64,000 bases of DNA, from assembly GCA_023206055.1 (NCBI GenBank), contig CP065366.1, forward strand, positions 1,860,001 to 1,924,000, read 5' to 3'. The notes below the pieces were generated by a model. That model was not told where the DNA came from. It did no database searches and saw nothing but the letters and a program-made list of their open reading frames with translations. The stretch's first letter is position 1. Each line of letters opens with the position of its first letter. Made by a program: the position numbers and the translations under genes. The stretch is from Vibrio cyclitrophicus (GTDB lineage: Bacteria; Pseudomonadota; Gammaproteobacteria; Enterobacterales; Vibrionaceae). Below, piece after piece: positions 50,964-60,225 of the stretch.

Positions 50964-52001
50964 TTAGTTGTTCACTTTAAGTTTTTGGAAGTACTCGTCA
51001 TAAATAACGCTCGCTTCACCAACTTCGTCTTGCCAAACACCGTTATCCATCACTGATTGTGGTGGGAAAACGTTCTTGTCTTCAGCAAATTCTTTAGGAA
51101 GAAGAGGATAAGCGGTCTTCACTGGAGTCGGGTAACCGATCTCTAGAGCAATTTTCGCAGCGTTCTCTGGGCGAAGAAGGAAGTCGATCATCTTATGAGC
51201 CGCTTCAGTGTTCTTAGCACCTGCTGGAATTGCTAGGCTGTCCATCCAGAAGATAGCACCTTTTTCTGGCCAGATAATGTCAATCGTTGCGCCTTCTTGG
51301 CGTGCCATGTAAGCAGAGCCATTCCAAAGCATACCAAGAGACACTTCACCTGCTAGGTAAGGGTTCGCTGGGAAATCAGAGTTAAATACCAATACGTTTG
51401 GCATTAGCTTACGAAGTTCTTCGTAGGCTTCTTTGATTTCTTCAGGGTTAGTCGTGTTTGGAGAGTAGCCCAGTTTAGATAGAGCGATATGGAAAACCTC
51501 ACGAGAGTCATCCATCATCATCAATTGACCTTCCCACTGCGTATCCCACAGATCGCCCCAGTTTTTAACTGAAGACTTGTCTAGCATATCTGAGTTGATA
51601 CCAATACCCGTTGCGCCCCAGATGTATGGGATCGAGTAGTTGTTGTTTGGGTCAAATGGCTTATCTAAGTAATTTGGATCCAAATCAGCAAAGTGGCTTA
51701 GCTTAGTTTTATCAAGCTCTTGAAGCATGCCTTCTTTACGCATCTTAGAAACGAAGTAAGTAGAAGGAACCACTAAGTCGTAACCCGTACCTTGAGTTTT
51801 TAACTTAGCGTACATGCTTTCGTTAGACTCATAAGTTGAGTAATAGACTTTGATGCCAGTCTCTTCTGTGAAGTCTTCTAGTACTTCATTTGGAATATAT
51901 TCAGACCAGTTGTAAAAATACAGTTCTTGGTCAGCTGCGAAAGAGGGTGTAGAAAGTAAAGTAGCAGCACACAATGCGCCGGTATACAGTGTTTTTTTCA
52001 T
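50964..52001 (-). CDS. potD: Spermidine/putrescine-binding protein, second copy
   Basis: A 345-residue periplasmic polyamine-binding protein. The signal peptide is MKKTLYTGALCAATLLSTPSFA; the mature part begins DQELYFYNWSEYIPNEVLEDF and keeps polyamine-site features such as the WGATGIG and MLWNGSAYMARQEG blocks. The ATG at 52001 follows GGAA; five further upstream codons are unlikely. It is a diverged tandem copy of the potD gene just upstream, with its own gap containing a strong stem-loop, so it may be transcribed at a different level. The copies probably differ in polyamine preference (inference). Confidence 0.9.
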   Translation of the reverse strand: MKKTLYTGALCAATLLSTPSFAADQELYFYNWSEYIPNEVLEDFTEETGIKVYYSTYESNESMYAKLKTQGTGYDLVVPSTYFVSKMRKEGMLQELDKTKLSHFADLDPNYLDKPFDPNNNYSIPYIWGATGIGINSDMLDKSSVKNWGDLWDTQWEGQLMMMDDSREVFHIALSKLGYSPNTTNPEEIKEAYEELRKLMPNVLVFNSDFPANPYLAGEVSLGMLWNGSAYMARQEGATIDIIWPEKGAIFWMDSLAIPAGAKNTEAAHKMIDFLLRPENAAKIALEIGYPTPVKTAYPLLPKEFAEDKNVFPPQSVMDNGVWQDEVGEASVIYDEYFQKLKVNN

Positions 52002-52098
52002 TACTGTTCCGTTCATTTGTTTGATTTGGAGCTGGGTAGTGAACCCAAAGTAAAAGGATTTCTAAAAATCGCGCTATATTATAGCAGTGATAAAATAA

Positions 52099-52122
52099 AA
52101 TAGGCAGCCTAAGCTGCCTATT
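52099..52122 (-). terminator. Stem-loop between the two potD genes
   Basis: AATAGGCAGC (52099-52108) pairs with GCTGCCTATT (52113-52122). On the minus strand it is followed by TTATTTTATC, so it can act as a terminator or attenuator after the first potD. Confidence 0.75.
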
Positions 52123-52212
52123 CATTGATATTCTTATTTTTAACCTATTGATTCTCTACGTCGACTTGTTAAGTAAACCTGTTACTTAGTCAGCATTAGA
52201 TAATAAGCTAAA

Positions 52213-53247
52213 TTACTGACCTGCTTTAAGTTTCATGAAGTAATCTTCGTACTTCACTGTCTTATCGCCAACCGCAGCTTGCCACTCAACACGATCAAGG
52301 TCTTCTTGAGATGGGAATAGCGCAGGGCTGTCTTTGAACTTCTCGTTAGACGCTTTAACGGCTGTTAGGTAGCCTGTGTCGCGAGAGATTTGCTCTGCGA
52401 TTTCTGGGCGAAGTAAGAAGTCGATCATCTTATGAGCCGCTTCTACGTTTACTGCGCCAGAACTGATGGCAAAGTTATCAACCCAACCGATGCCGCCTTC
52501 TTTAGGGAAAACCAATTTAATTGGTAGACCTTCGTTTTGCGCAGCAGCAGCAGAACCGTTCCACAACATACCAAGACCCACTTCACCAGACATGTAAGGC
52601 GAGCCTGGGTTGTCTGAGTTAAATACTAGAACGTTTGGCATTAGCTTTTGTAGCTCAGCGTAAGCTTCGTCGATCTCTTTCTCGTTTGTCGTGTTACCAG
52701 AGTAACCTAACTTACGTAGCGCGATGTGGAACACTTCACGAGTGTCGTCCATCATCATCAGTTGACCTTCAAGCTCTGGCTTCCATAAATCAGCCCAGCT
52801 TTGGAAATCTTCTGGATCGTACATGTCTGTGTTAACAGCAAGACCCGTGATCGCTACTACGTGTGGGATAGAGTAGTCGTTGCTTGGGTCGTACGGCTTA
52901 TCTAAGTAGTTAGTATCTAGGTTCTTGAAATTGTTTAGCTTGGTTTTATCGATCTTTTGAAGCATGCCTTCGTCGCGCATTTTAGACACGAAGTAGGTCG
53001 AAGGAACCACAAGGTCGTAACCTTTATTGTGCGTTTTCAATTTTGCGTACAAAGTTTCGTTCGACTCGTAAGTCGAGTAAATAACCTTGATACCAGTTTC
53101 ATCAGTGAACTGTTCTAGAATCTCACTGTTGATGTAAGGTCCCCAATTCATGAATACCAATTCTTTGTTATCTTTTGCAAATGATGGTGTAGATAACATT
53201 GAAAGCGCACATGCACTACCAGCTAATAGAGTAGCCCATTTTTTCAT
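52213..53247 (-). CDS. potD: Spermidine/putrescine-binding protein, first copy
   Basis: A 344-residue periplasmic polyamine-binding protein with signal peptide MKKWATLLAGSACALSMLSTPSFA. The mature part begins KELVFMNWGPYINSEILEQFTDETG and contains LVVPSTYFVSKMRDEGMLQ and GLGMLWNGSAAAAQNEG. It is clearly homologous along its whole length to the next gene. The ATG at 53247 has GGAG 9 bases upstream; the longer frame adds 20 unlikely residues. It follows potC after 146 bases that contain a terminator-like hairpin. Confidence 0.92.
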   Translation of the reverse strand: MKKWATLLAGSACALSMLSTPSFAKDNKELVFMNWGPYINSEILEQFTDETGIKVIYSTYESNETLYAKLKTHNKGYDLVVPSTYFVSKMRDEGMLQKIDKTKLNNFKNLDTNYLDKPYDPSNDYSIPHVVAITGLAVNTDMYDPEDFQSWADLWKPELEGQLMMMDDTREVFHIALRKLGYSGNTTNEKEIDEAYAELQKLMPNVLVFNSDNPGSPYMSGEVGLGMLWNGSAAAAQNEGLPIKLVFPKEGGIGWVDNFAISSGAVNVEAAHKMIDFLLRPEIAEQISRDTGYLTAVKASNEKFKDSPALFPSQEDLDRVEWQAAVGDKTVKYEDYFMKLKAGQ

Positions 53248-53294
53248 TGACGTTAGCTCCAAACTAAACGTTGCCCGAAGGCAGTAGATAGAAA

Positions 53295-53321
53295 AACAGA
53301 ATGGCAATTTACCATTCTGTT
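53295..53321 (-). terminator. Attenuator-like hairpin between potC and potD
   Basis: AACAGAATGG (53295-53304) pairs with CCATTCTGTT (53312-53321), loop of 7. Read on the minus strand it is followed by TTTCTATC, which makes a rho-independent shape between potC and the first potD. It may act as a partial terminator or mRNA end stabiliser. Confidence 0.65.
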
Positions 53322-53393
53322 TATGATTAACACTTTTTGAACTTGAAATATCTTAACTTCTTACCAAGCCTGTCTCTTTATAGAATAGGAGAC

Positions 53394-54164
53394 TTACTTG
53401 ATTTTTTCTCTCGCTAATAACTGAGAAATGATCACCAGTATTAACGACACCACTAACATCACTGTTGCTAGGGCGTTGACCTCAGGAGAGATACCCACTT
53501 TAACCATTGAGTAAATCTTCAGTGGTAAGATTTCATACGTTGGGCCGGTTACGAAAGAGCTGATGATCACATCATCCAAAGACAGAGTGAAGCTCAATAA
53601 CCAACCCGCAGCAACCGCTGGCTTGGCAAGAGGTAGAATGATCTGCTTTAGAATCGTCCATTCACTTGCACCTAAGTCTTTTGCTGCTTCCAGCATCTTC
53701 ACATCAAAGCCATTCAAGCGACTGTAAACCGTTACTACAACGAACGGTAGACAGAAGGTAATGTGAGCAGCAAGTAGGGTAAAGAACCCAAGTTGAACAC
53801 CCATTACCAAGAATAGCGCAAGAAGCGAAATCGCCATTACGATATCTGGTGACATCATTACGATGAACAGCATGCCATTTACAATGCCTTTACCTTTAAA
53901 TTGGTAACGGAATAGGGCCACTGCTGTAAGGCTGCCGACAATCGTTGCGGCTGTTGCTGAGAACACCGCTACGTTGATCGAGTGCCACGCAGCCTGCATT
54001 AGGCTGTCGTTGTTAATAAGCGCGTCATACCATTTAGTCGTGAAACCACCCCATTTCATACCAAACTTATTGGCATTAAATGAGTTCGCAATCAATACGA
54101 TAATAGGTAGGTATAGAAAGGCGTATACCAGCGCCATAAAGCTGAACTTAACTGTGCGACCCAT
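53394..54164 (-). CDS. potC: Spermidine/putrescine ABC permease PotC
   Basis: A 256-residue inner-membrane permease with about six helices and the coupling loop EAAKDLGASEWTILKQIILPLAKPAV. The N-terminus MGRTVKFSFMALVYAFLYLPIIVLIANSFN is characteristic of PotC. Its ATG overlaps the potB stop by one base (TAATG). Confidence 0.94.
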   Translation of the reverse strand: MGRTVKFSFMALVYAFLYLPIIVLIANSFNANKFGMKWGGFTTKWYDALINNDSLMQAAWHSINVAVFSATAATIVGSLTAVALFRYQFKGKGIVNGMLFIVMMSPDIVMAISLLALFLVMGVQLGFFTLLAAHITFCLPFVVVTVYSRLNGFDVKMLEAAKDLGASEWTILKQIILPLAKPAVAAGWLLSFTLSLDDVIISSFVTGPTYEILPLKIYSMVKVGISPEVNALATVMLVVSLILVIISQLLAREKIK

Positions 54165-55021
54165 TAGTCTAGCTCCACTTTCTTGTTCAATAGCTTACCT
54201 GCTCGGTAGTAGGCATACAGCATCACAGCCATTGCCATGGTCAGTGCGATACTCGTCGCTGCGCCAAACGGCCAGTCTCGAGCGTTGAGCACCTGGCTCT
54301 TAATCACGTTACCAATCAATAGGTTTTTAGCTCCGCCTAATAGGTCAGAGATGTAGAACATACCTAACGCTGGCAGTAGTACCAACAGACAGCCGCCGAT
54401 AATACCCGGCATTGTTAGTGGCAGTACGACTTTCAATAGCGTTTGCAGTTTGTTCGCACCTAAATCTTTAGCTGCTTCTAAGTACGTATCGTCCAGTTTT
54501 TCAATCGCTGAATACAGTGGCAGAATCATAAACGGAAGTAGGATGTACACTAAACCGATCATTACTGCGGTTTCTGAGTACATGATACGTAGCGGTTTAT
54601 CAATGATATCTAGCGCTAACAAGCTTTTGTTTAAGACACCTTGAGTACCCAGTACAATTTTCAATCCGTATGTACGAATCAAAGAGTTAGTCCAAAATGG
54701 GACAATCACTAAGAACAACATGATTGGACGCCACTTCGCAGGCATTTTTGCCACAATGTAAGCGAACGGGTAACCAATAATTAAACAAAGTAGGGTTGCT
54801 ACAATTGCCATATAGAAAGAGTGCATCAACACTTTAAAATACAGCGGGTCAGCCAAACGCACATAGTTATCGAGAGTGAAGGTCATCTCAATCAAGTTCG
54901 CTTCATCACGAGTTAAGAAGCTAGTACCTATGATCATGATGTTTGGAATCATCACGAACAGCACTAACCAACCTGTGATTAAAGCAACAATTGCGTTTTG
55001 TAAATTAAACTTCTTGCTCAT
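54164..55021 (-). CDS. potB: Spermidine/putrescine ABC permease PotB
   Basis: A 285-residue permease with six predicted helices and the coupling loop EAAKDLGANKLQTLLKVVLPLTMPGI. It pairs with PotC to form the membrane channel. Overlaps of 17 bases with potA and 1 base with potC show tight coupling. Confidence 0.94.
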   Translation of the reverse strand: MSKKFNLQNAIVALITGWLVLFVMIPNIMIIGTSFLTRDEANLIEMTFTLDNYVRLADPLYFKVLMHSFYMAIVATLLCLIIGYPFAYIVAKMPAKWRPIMLFLVIVPFWTNSLIRTYGLKIVLGTQGVLNKSLLALDIIDKPLRIMYSETAVMIGLVYILLPFMILPLYSAIEKLDDTYLEAAKDLGANKLQTLLKVVLPLTMPGIIGGCLLVLLPALGMFYISDLLGGAKNLLIGNVIKSQVLNARDWPFGAATSIALTMAMAVMLYAYYRAGKLLNKKVELD

Positions 55022-56120
55022 CTTCTAATACCACTTCCCAGCTCTCAACCCAAGTTACTGCAACTTTTTGGCCCAGTGAGTGATCAACATCAGGGTCATC
55101 TTCGTTGAAGAATTCGCTAACCATGACACGCATACCAGATTCAAGTTCTACGACTGAATCTAACGTCATGCCTTTATAGGTTCGCTCGACAATGTGGCCA
55201 ACAATACCGCGTTGCTCAGACTCTTTAATTTCTTCGATACGAAGATCTTCAGGGCGAAGCAATACTTGCAGTTTTTGACCCGGTGTTACGTCTTTATCGT
55301 GATAGATAATGGACCCTTCACCTTCGATTGTCGCAACAATGCGTTTTTCATCTTGACGAGATTTCGCTGTCGCTTCGAATACGTTAATTTCACCAATGAA
55401 GCGCGCCACAAATAAGTTCTTAGGCTCTTCGTAGATCTCTCTTGGTGTTCCATCTTGTTCAACCACGCCATCACGCATAACAATAATACGGTCAGACATA
55501 GACAGCGCTTCTTCTTGGTCATGCGTTACAAAAATGAACGTGATACCAAGTTGGCGTTGTAATTGTTTCAGCTCGATTTGCATCTGTTTACGTAGTTTGT
55601 AATCCAGCGCAGATAGAGATTCATCCAACAAAAGAACTTTAGGCTTATTAACGACAGCACGAGCGATTGCGATACGTTGCTGTTGGCCACCAGATAGCTG
55701 ATGTGGCTTTCGTTGTGCCATTTGTTCTAGGCGCACCATTTTCAAAGCATCCATTACACGAGGTTCAATTTCGCTGCTTGGTACTTTCTGCATGCGTAAG
55801 CCAAATGCCACATTGTCGAAAACGGTCATATGCGGGAATAGGGCATAGCTTTGGAATACAGTGTTTACATGCCTTTGTTCAGCAGGAACTTGGGTTACGT
55901 TTTGTTCAGCCAATAGTATTTGACCACTATCTGCTGTTTCAAAACCCGCAATCATTCTTAGCACGGTTGTTTTACCACAACCTGATGGGCCTAAAATCGT
56001 GAGAAACTCACCATGATTTACGTTTAAATCCAGATTGCCGATGACTTCCTTACCATCGAAACTTTTACTGATGCCAGTTAGCTGTACTACTGGCTTTCCT
56101 ACTGATTTTTTAGCGTTCAA
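55005..56120 (-). CDS. potA: Spermidine/putrescine ABC ATPase PotA
   Basis: A 371-residue ATPase with Walker A GPSGCGKTT, Q-loop (VFQSYALFPHMTV), signature LSGGQQQRIAIARAV, Walker B VLLLDESLSALD, and a C-terminal regulatory OB-type domain. The start appears to be TTG at 56120 with GGAG 11 bases before it; no in-frame ATG exists upstream before a stop, although residues encoded just before it (GEKQT) resemble the N-termini I recall for other Vibrio PotA proteins. It is the first gene of potABCD. Confidence 0.93.
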   Translation of the reverse strand: MNAKKSVGKPVVQLTGISKSFDGKEVIGNLDLNVNHGEFLTILGPSGCGKTTVLRMIAGFETADSGQILLAEQNVTQVPAEQRHVNTVFQSYALFPHMTVFDNVAFGLRMQKVPSSEIEPRVMDALKMVRLEQMAQRKPHQLSGGQQQRIAIARAVVNKPKVLLLDESLSALDYKLRKQMQIELKQLQRQLGITFIFVTHDQEEALSMSDRIIVMRDGVVEQDGTPREIYEEPKNLFVARFIGEINVFEATAKSRQDEKRIVATIEGEGSIIYHDKDVTPGQKLQVLLRPEDLRIEEIKESEQRGIVGHIVERTYKGMTLDSVVELESGMRVMVSEFFNEDDPDVDHSLGQKVAVTWVESWEVVLEDEQEV

Positions 56121-56449
56121 CGTCTGTTTTTCTCCACCTTGGTTCTATTTGAGACCTGTTGCTATACACCTTTAAGGCGCGCATCATAATCACCAAAAAC
56201 GTGAATTCAAAGCATTTTTTACCTTTCGAAGATAAAAAATTTCGCAGGTAAAAGTAAACATCCTTTACCATACTGTTATTTACTGGGTTTACACCCTAAC
56301 AAGTGTCTAATTATTAACCATTAAGACGCAAAAGCAAGCCTTGTTACAGATTCATATTTTAGTTTGTATCCGACATATGAGTATAATGAAGGTAATTTTT
56401 TATCAATAAGTTAGGTGGCTTCGCTTAATCGGCACACCTAGGTATCAAT
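56121..56449. other. Divergent potA / membrane-protein upstream region
   Basis: A 329-bp gap between divergent genes. An 8-bp inverted repeat TTTTACCT...AGGTAAAA (56217-56224, 56246-56253) could be an operator for the polyamine operon. No terminator or small gene is seen. Confidence 0.4.
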
Positions 56450-57277
56450 ATGAACAACGACATCGAAAAAGATTTTAATTTGGGCGGTAGTATCAACCGT
56501 GCACTTTCTGGCGATTATGAGCTCAAAGCAACGGCTGTATTCCAAGAAGCTTGGAAACATACGATAAGTCACTTTCTTTCGTTTTCCCCTGCGATTATTG
56601 CTCTGATGTTCGTGCAACTGGCTATCTTTTATATCGCACTTAAACTACAGCTTGGTGATCCCGCAGTTATCTTAGATGCGGTTATCGACCCAGAGTCGTT
56701 TACACCACAAATCGTTGAATCCATTTTTATTGCGAACTTTAGTTATGAAGTGATCAGTGCGCCTATCTATGCCGGTATCTGTTTAATGGCAATGAGCCAC
56801 GCCGCTGGCCTACAAACCAAAGTACGCCACATCGGTAAAGGTTTGCAGTTTACGGTTCCCGTTATTCTAGTGACTTTGTTCAGCCTAATGCTTCAAGGCA
56901 TCGCAGGTATGATTCTGCCATTCTTGTCTATCTACTTCTCACTTGCGTTTAGCCATTCGATTCTGCTGATTTGTGACAAGAAAGTACCGCCAATGCAATC
57001 GCTGCTGCTTTCATTAAGAGCGGTAAACAAGAAGATCTTCGTAGTCGCGTCTATCTACCTAATGGTTATGTTGATGTTCATCGTGGCTGCGATGATGTAC
57101 GGCATTGGCTTAATCTTCGTTCTTCCGTTCTTCTTCCATGTGAAAGGTATCCTTTACCGTGAAATGTTTGGCATTAAGTTGAAACTGATTGCCTCAGATC
57201 GTCCAATGAACGATGACGATAACAACGACAGTAATAACGACGACAATAACAAAAACCCACAGGTGTTCGATGCATAA
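56450..57277 (+). CDS. Uncharacterised inner-membrane protein with Asp/Asn tail
   Basis: A 275-residue protein with about five or six hydrophobic helices (for example FLSFSPAIIALMFVQLAIFYIAL, VPVILVTLFSLMLQGIAGMI and VVASIYLMVMLMFIVAAMMYG). It ends in a low-complexity cytosolic tail of Asp and Asn repeats. I do not recognise a characterised family. It overlaps the following glucosaminidase-type gene by 8 bases, so the pair is likely coexpressed; a role in the cell envelope is a weak inference. Confidence 0.75.
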   Translation: MNNDIEKDFNLGGSINRALSGDYELKATAVFQEAWKHTISHFLSFSPAIIALMFVQLAIFYIALKLQLGDPAVILDAVIDPESFTPQIVESIFIANFSYEVISAPIYAGICLMAMSHAAGLQTKVRHIGKGLQFTVPVILVTLFSLMLQGIAGMILPFLSIYFSLAFSHSILLICDKKVPPMQSLLLSLRAVNKKIFVVASIYLMVMLMFIVAAMMYGIGLIFVLPFFFHVKGILYREMFGIKLKLIASDRPMNDDDNNDSNNDDNNKNPQVFDA

Positions 57278-58118
57278 AGACACACAAGCAAGCGCAAGCA
57301 AATCACTTGCGCTTAAAGTGACGGCGCTGGCTATTGTTGGCTCTATTTCACTGATTGGTCCTTATATCTACCAAGAAGAAGAGCGTCGACGTACAACGGA
57401 GCAGAGCTCCAATTCAGTTGATCAGTTTGGTAACTTGACGGTCTCTTCGAGCACACCGAACTTTGCGGCTATTGAAGGTGTGAACGAAAAAAAGGACACA
57501 TTCTTTTCGTTCTTACGCCCAAGCATCAATATTGAAAACAAACGTATCAGCAAAGAACGCGTATTTTTAACTAAGCTCTCTGAGTCTAATTTAAGCAATA
57601 TTGATTCTGAAGACGTGTCTTATGCGAAAAGGTTAGGTAAGTTGTACACCCTACCTGTTCCTAGTGAAGGTTTGAATCAAGCATGGCTGACAGAGATGCT
57701 TAACCGCGTCAATGTACTGCCAGAGGCGCTTGTACTGACACAGGCAGCAAATGAGTCGGCTTGGGGGACATCGCGCTTCGCCACTAAAGCGAATAACTAT
57801 TTTGGACACTGGTGTTACACCAGGGGCTGTGGCCTTGTTCCGCTACAACGTAACGAAGGTAGCTCGCATGAAGTCGCCACATTCTCTTCAAGCCAAGAAT
57901 CCGTACACCGTTACTTCATGAACCTTAATCGCAACCGTGCTTACGCCGATCTAAGAGCGATTCGTGCAAAACTTGCTGTACAAGGTGATGATATTTTAAC
58001 AACCGAAACAGCGACAGAGCTCACCAATGGCTTGTTAAAATATTCTGAGCGAGGTTCAGACTATGTGACTGATTTACAAGCTATGATCCGTCATAACGCG
58101 GTATACTGGAAAAAGTAA
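57270..58118 (+). CDS. Membrane-anchored glucosaminidase (Bax-like)
   Basis: A 282-residue protein with one N-terminal membrane segment (about 15-33, LKVTALAIVGSISLIGPYIY), a variable periplasmic linker and a C-terminal glucosaminidase domain like E. coli Bax. The expected catalytic Glu lies in LTQAANESAWGTSRFA, followed by NNYFGHWCYTRGCG and YFMNLNRNRAYADLRAIR. It probably cuts peptidoglycan glycan strands. The ATG at 57270 lies inside the end of the preceding gene; upstream codons in this frame only mirror that gene's Asp/Asn tail. Confidence 0.88.
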   Translation: MHKDTQASASKSLALKVTALAIVGSISLIGPYIYQEEERRRTTEQSSNSVDQFGNLTVSSSTPNFAAIEGVNEKKDTFFSFLRPSINIENKRISKERVFLTKLSESNLSNIDSEDVSYAKRLGKLYTLPVPSEGLNQAWLTEMLNRVNVLPEALVLTQAANESAWGTSRFATKANNYFGHWCYTRGCGLVPLQRNEGSSHEVATFSSSQESVHRYFMNLNRNRAYADLRAIRAKLAVQGDDILTTETATELTNGLLKYSERGSDYVTDLQAMIRHNAVYWKK

Positions 58119-58177
58119 CTCGATTTGATATCAGTTGGTTGCCTTTCATAGTAGGTTATGACCAATCGGCATCACAT

Positions 58178-58202
58178 AAAGAGCAGCTCATGGCTGCTCT
58201 TT
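58178..58202 (+). terminator. Terminator after glucosaminidase gene
   Basis: AAAGAGCAGC (58178-58187) pairs with GCTGCTCTTT (58193-58202), followed by CTATTT. Confidence 0.85.
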
Positions 58203-58239
58203 CTATTTATAAACGCTCAACTTCAACAAGATTATAATA

Positions 58240-58890
58240 ATGAAAAAGACAGCACTCGCTTTATTAGCCTCATTAAGCCTTGGGGTCTCTTTACCCGCTG
58301 CAGCGCAAGAGTACATGTTCACGTATTCTAAGCTCTACACACAACTTAAGAACAATACCAAAGAAGGGCACGATGACGTCAAAGTTGCGGTCTTCTTTGT
58401 TGATCAACAAGCTCAAACAATCTGCCACATCAGCAAAGCGTGGATGGAAAAAGAAGAGCACTACGAAGAGCTAAAAGTGTCTCCAACACATGAACTACTT
58501 TTACCTGTAGATCAAAACCTTCGTTCAGCAAACCCGCTTATCTTTGTTCAAACTCAAGAGCAAGAGTGTGCGTATTCTTTGGTTGTAATGACTCAAAAAC
58601 CTTTGGCTGGAACAGTTGAGGTAGCACTACTGGAAAGCCTGTTACCACAGATGCAAGCGATGTTAGAAGACGTCAGCGGCATGTTCTCTAGTTGGTTCAC
58701 GCCAGATGTTGAAGGGTTAACCTTGGAATTTGATAACAAGCTTGAAGGCAACATCGCGCTGTCTAACGGTAAGCAAATCCCAATCACACAAGGGCGTGCA
58801 AAATTCACGTTAGAAGAGTTGAACGGTAGTGACAGCATCACGTTGCCAGAGCCAACAGTTCGCGTATTGCCGTACATTCCCGCGCAATAA
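58240..58890 (+). CDS. DUF2987 family exported protein
   Basis: A 216-residue periplasmic protein with signal peptide MKKTALALLASLSLGVSLPAAA. The mature part (YMFTYSKLYTQLKNNTKEGHDDVKVAVFFVD) matches the DUF2987 type of vibrios and relatives; function unknown. Two Cys may form a disulfide. It is a single gene with a terminator on each side. Confidence 0.82.
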   Translation: MKKTALALLASLSLGVSLPAAAQEYMFTYSKLYTQLKNNTKEGHDDVKVAVFFVDQQAQTICHISKAWMEKEEHYEELKVSPTHELLLPVDQNLRSANPLIFVQTQEQECAYSLVVMTQKPLAGTVEVALLESLLPQMQAMLEDVSGMFSSWFTPDVEGLTLEFDNKLEGNIALSNGKQIPITQGRAKFTLEELNGSDSITLPEPTVRVLPYIPAQ

Positions 58891-58963
58891 TTTTAAACGG
58901 AATCTTTGTTAATCGGGTAAGCGTTAGCAGAATCCTTCCCCTAAGCTTTCATGACATACCCTT

Positions 58964-58995
58964 AAGCAGCCCCATCGAATTAGAGCAGGCTGCTT
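58964..58995 (+). terminator. Terminator after DUF2987 gene
   Basis: AAGCAGCC (58964-58971) pairs with GGCTGCTT (58988-58995), followed by TTCTTT. Confidence 0.75.
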
Positions 58996-59210
58996 TTCTT
59001 TATCTTCAATACAAACCTAGATCTGGCCTAGACGCGTTTCTCTAGCCGTTTAGGAAGCTTATCGAATAACAAAAGTAGAAACTTTCTATTACTCAGCTTG
59101 TTTATCCTACCGTTACTATTTCAACATGAAATAAAAATCCGTATAATCCACGCCCTAAAACAGTCCCACTAGCAATCTACAGTCGGTAATACGACGGTGT
59201 GAGAGTCGCA

Positions 59211-60104
59211 ATGAACCAAAACGATAATAGAAAAGAAACACTTGAATTCAACAAACTTCAGAAACGTCTGAGAAGAAATGTTGGAAATGCCATCATCGAC
59301 TACAACATGATCGAAGAGAATGACGTGGTAATGGCATGTATTAGTGGTGGTAAAGATTCATTTGCGATGCTAGACATTTTGCTACGTTTACGTGAAGCAG
59401 CACCGATCAAATTTGATGTTGTGGCAGTAAACCTAGATCAAAAACAACCTGGGTTCCCTGAACACATTCTTCCTGAGTATTTTGAAACGCTGAACATTCC
59501 TTACTACATCGTAGATAAAGATACGTATTCAGTGGTGAAAGAGAAAGTGCCAGAAGGCAAAACAACGTGTGGCCTATGTTCTCGTCTTCGTCGTGGTACT
59601 TTGTACTCGTTCGCAGAGAAGATTGGCGCAACTAAGATCGCACTAGGTCACCACCTAGACGACATCGTAGAGACCATGTTCCTGAATATGTTCCACGGTG
59701 CACGCCTAAAGGCTATGCCACCAAAGCTTCGTTCAGATGATGGACGTAACGTTGTTATTCGTCCACTGACTTACTGCCGTGAAACGGACTTAATCAAATA
59801 CGCTGAGCACAAAGAGTTTCCGATCATTCCTTGTAACCTGTGTGGCTCTCAAGAGAACCTACAGCGTCAGAACATTAAAGCAATGCTAATTGATTGGGAT
59901 ACTAAAACGCCAGGTCGTGTTGAGAAGATCTTCAAGTCAATTCAGAACGTTAGCCCAAGCCAACTTGCTGACCGTGAGTTGTTTGACTTCGTGAATCTTC
60001 CACTAGACCGTAGTGAAGACCGCAAAGCGTACGAATTCGAAGAAGCTGAAATTTCATCTTCAAACATTGATGAGTCTATGTTCATCGACGTAACGAATGT
60101 TTAG
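59211..60104 (+). CDS. ttcA: tRNA 2-thiocytidine synthetase TtcA
   Basis: A 297-residue enzyme that thiolates cytidine 32 of some tRNAs. It has the PP-loop motif SGGKDS, the CxxC motif CGLCSRLRRG and a later CNLCGSQ that together hold the 4Fe-4S cluster, and the GHHLDDIVETMFLNMFH block. The ATG at 59211 is preferred to a GTG four codons upstream. In many gamma-proteobacteria ttcA lies near uspE and fnr, as here. Confidence 0.95.
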   Translation: MNQNDNRKETLEFNKLQKRLRRNVGNAIIDYNMIEENDVVMACISGGKDSFAMLDILLRLREAAPIKFDVVAVNLDQKQPGFPEHILPEYFETLNIPYYIVDKDTYSVVKEKVPEGKTTCGLCSRLRRGTLYSFAEKIGATKIALGHHLDDIVETMFLNMFHGARLKAMPPKLRSDDGRNVVIRPLTYCRETDLIKYAEHKEFPIIPCNLCGSQENLQRQNIKAMLIDWDTKTPGRVEKIFKSIQNVSPSQLADRELFDFVNLPLDRSEDRKAYEFEEAEISSSNIDESMFIDVTNV

Positions 60105-60170
60105 CTATTTGAGTCGATAAAGATGATGTTAGCCATTCTGTATTTGGAATGGCACAGCTCTAGATAAACA

Positions 60171-60203
60171 AAAACGCCTCAAGCAATGCTTGAGGCGTTT
60201 TTT
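60171..60203. terminator. Bidirectional terminator, ttcA/uspE
   Basis: AAAAACGCCTCAAG (60171-60184) pairs with CTTGAGGCGTTTTT (60190-60203) between convergent genes. Confidence 0.9.
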
Positions 60204-60225
60204 TTAAGTTAAATTTGCCGTTGAC

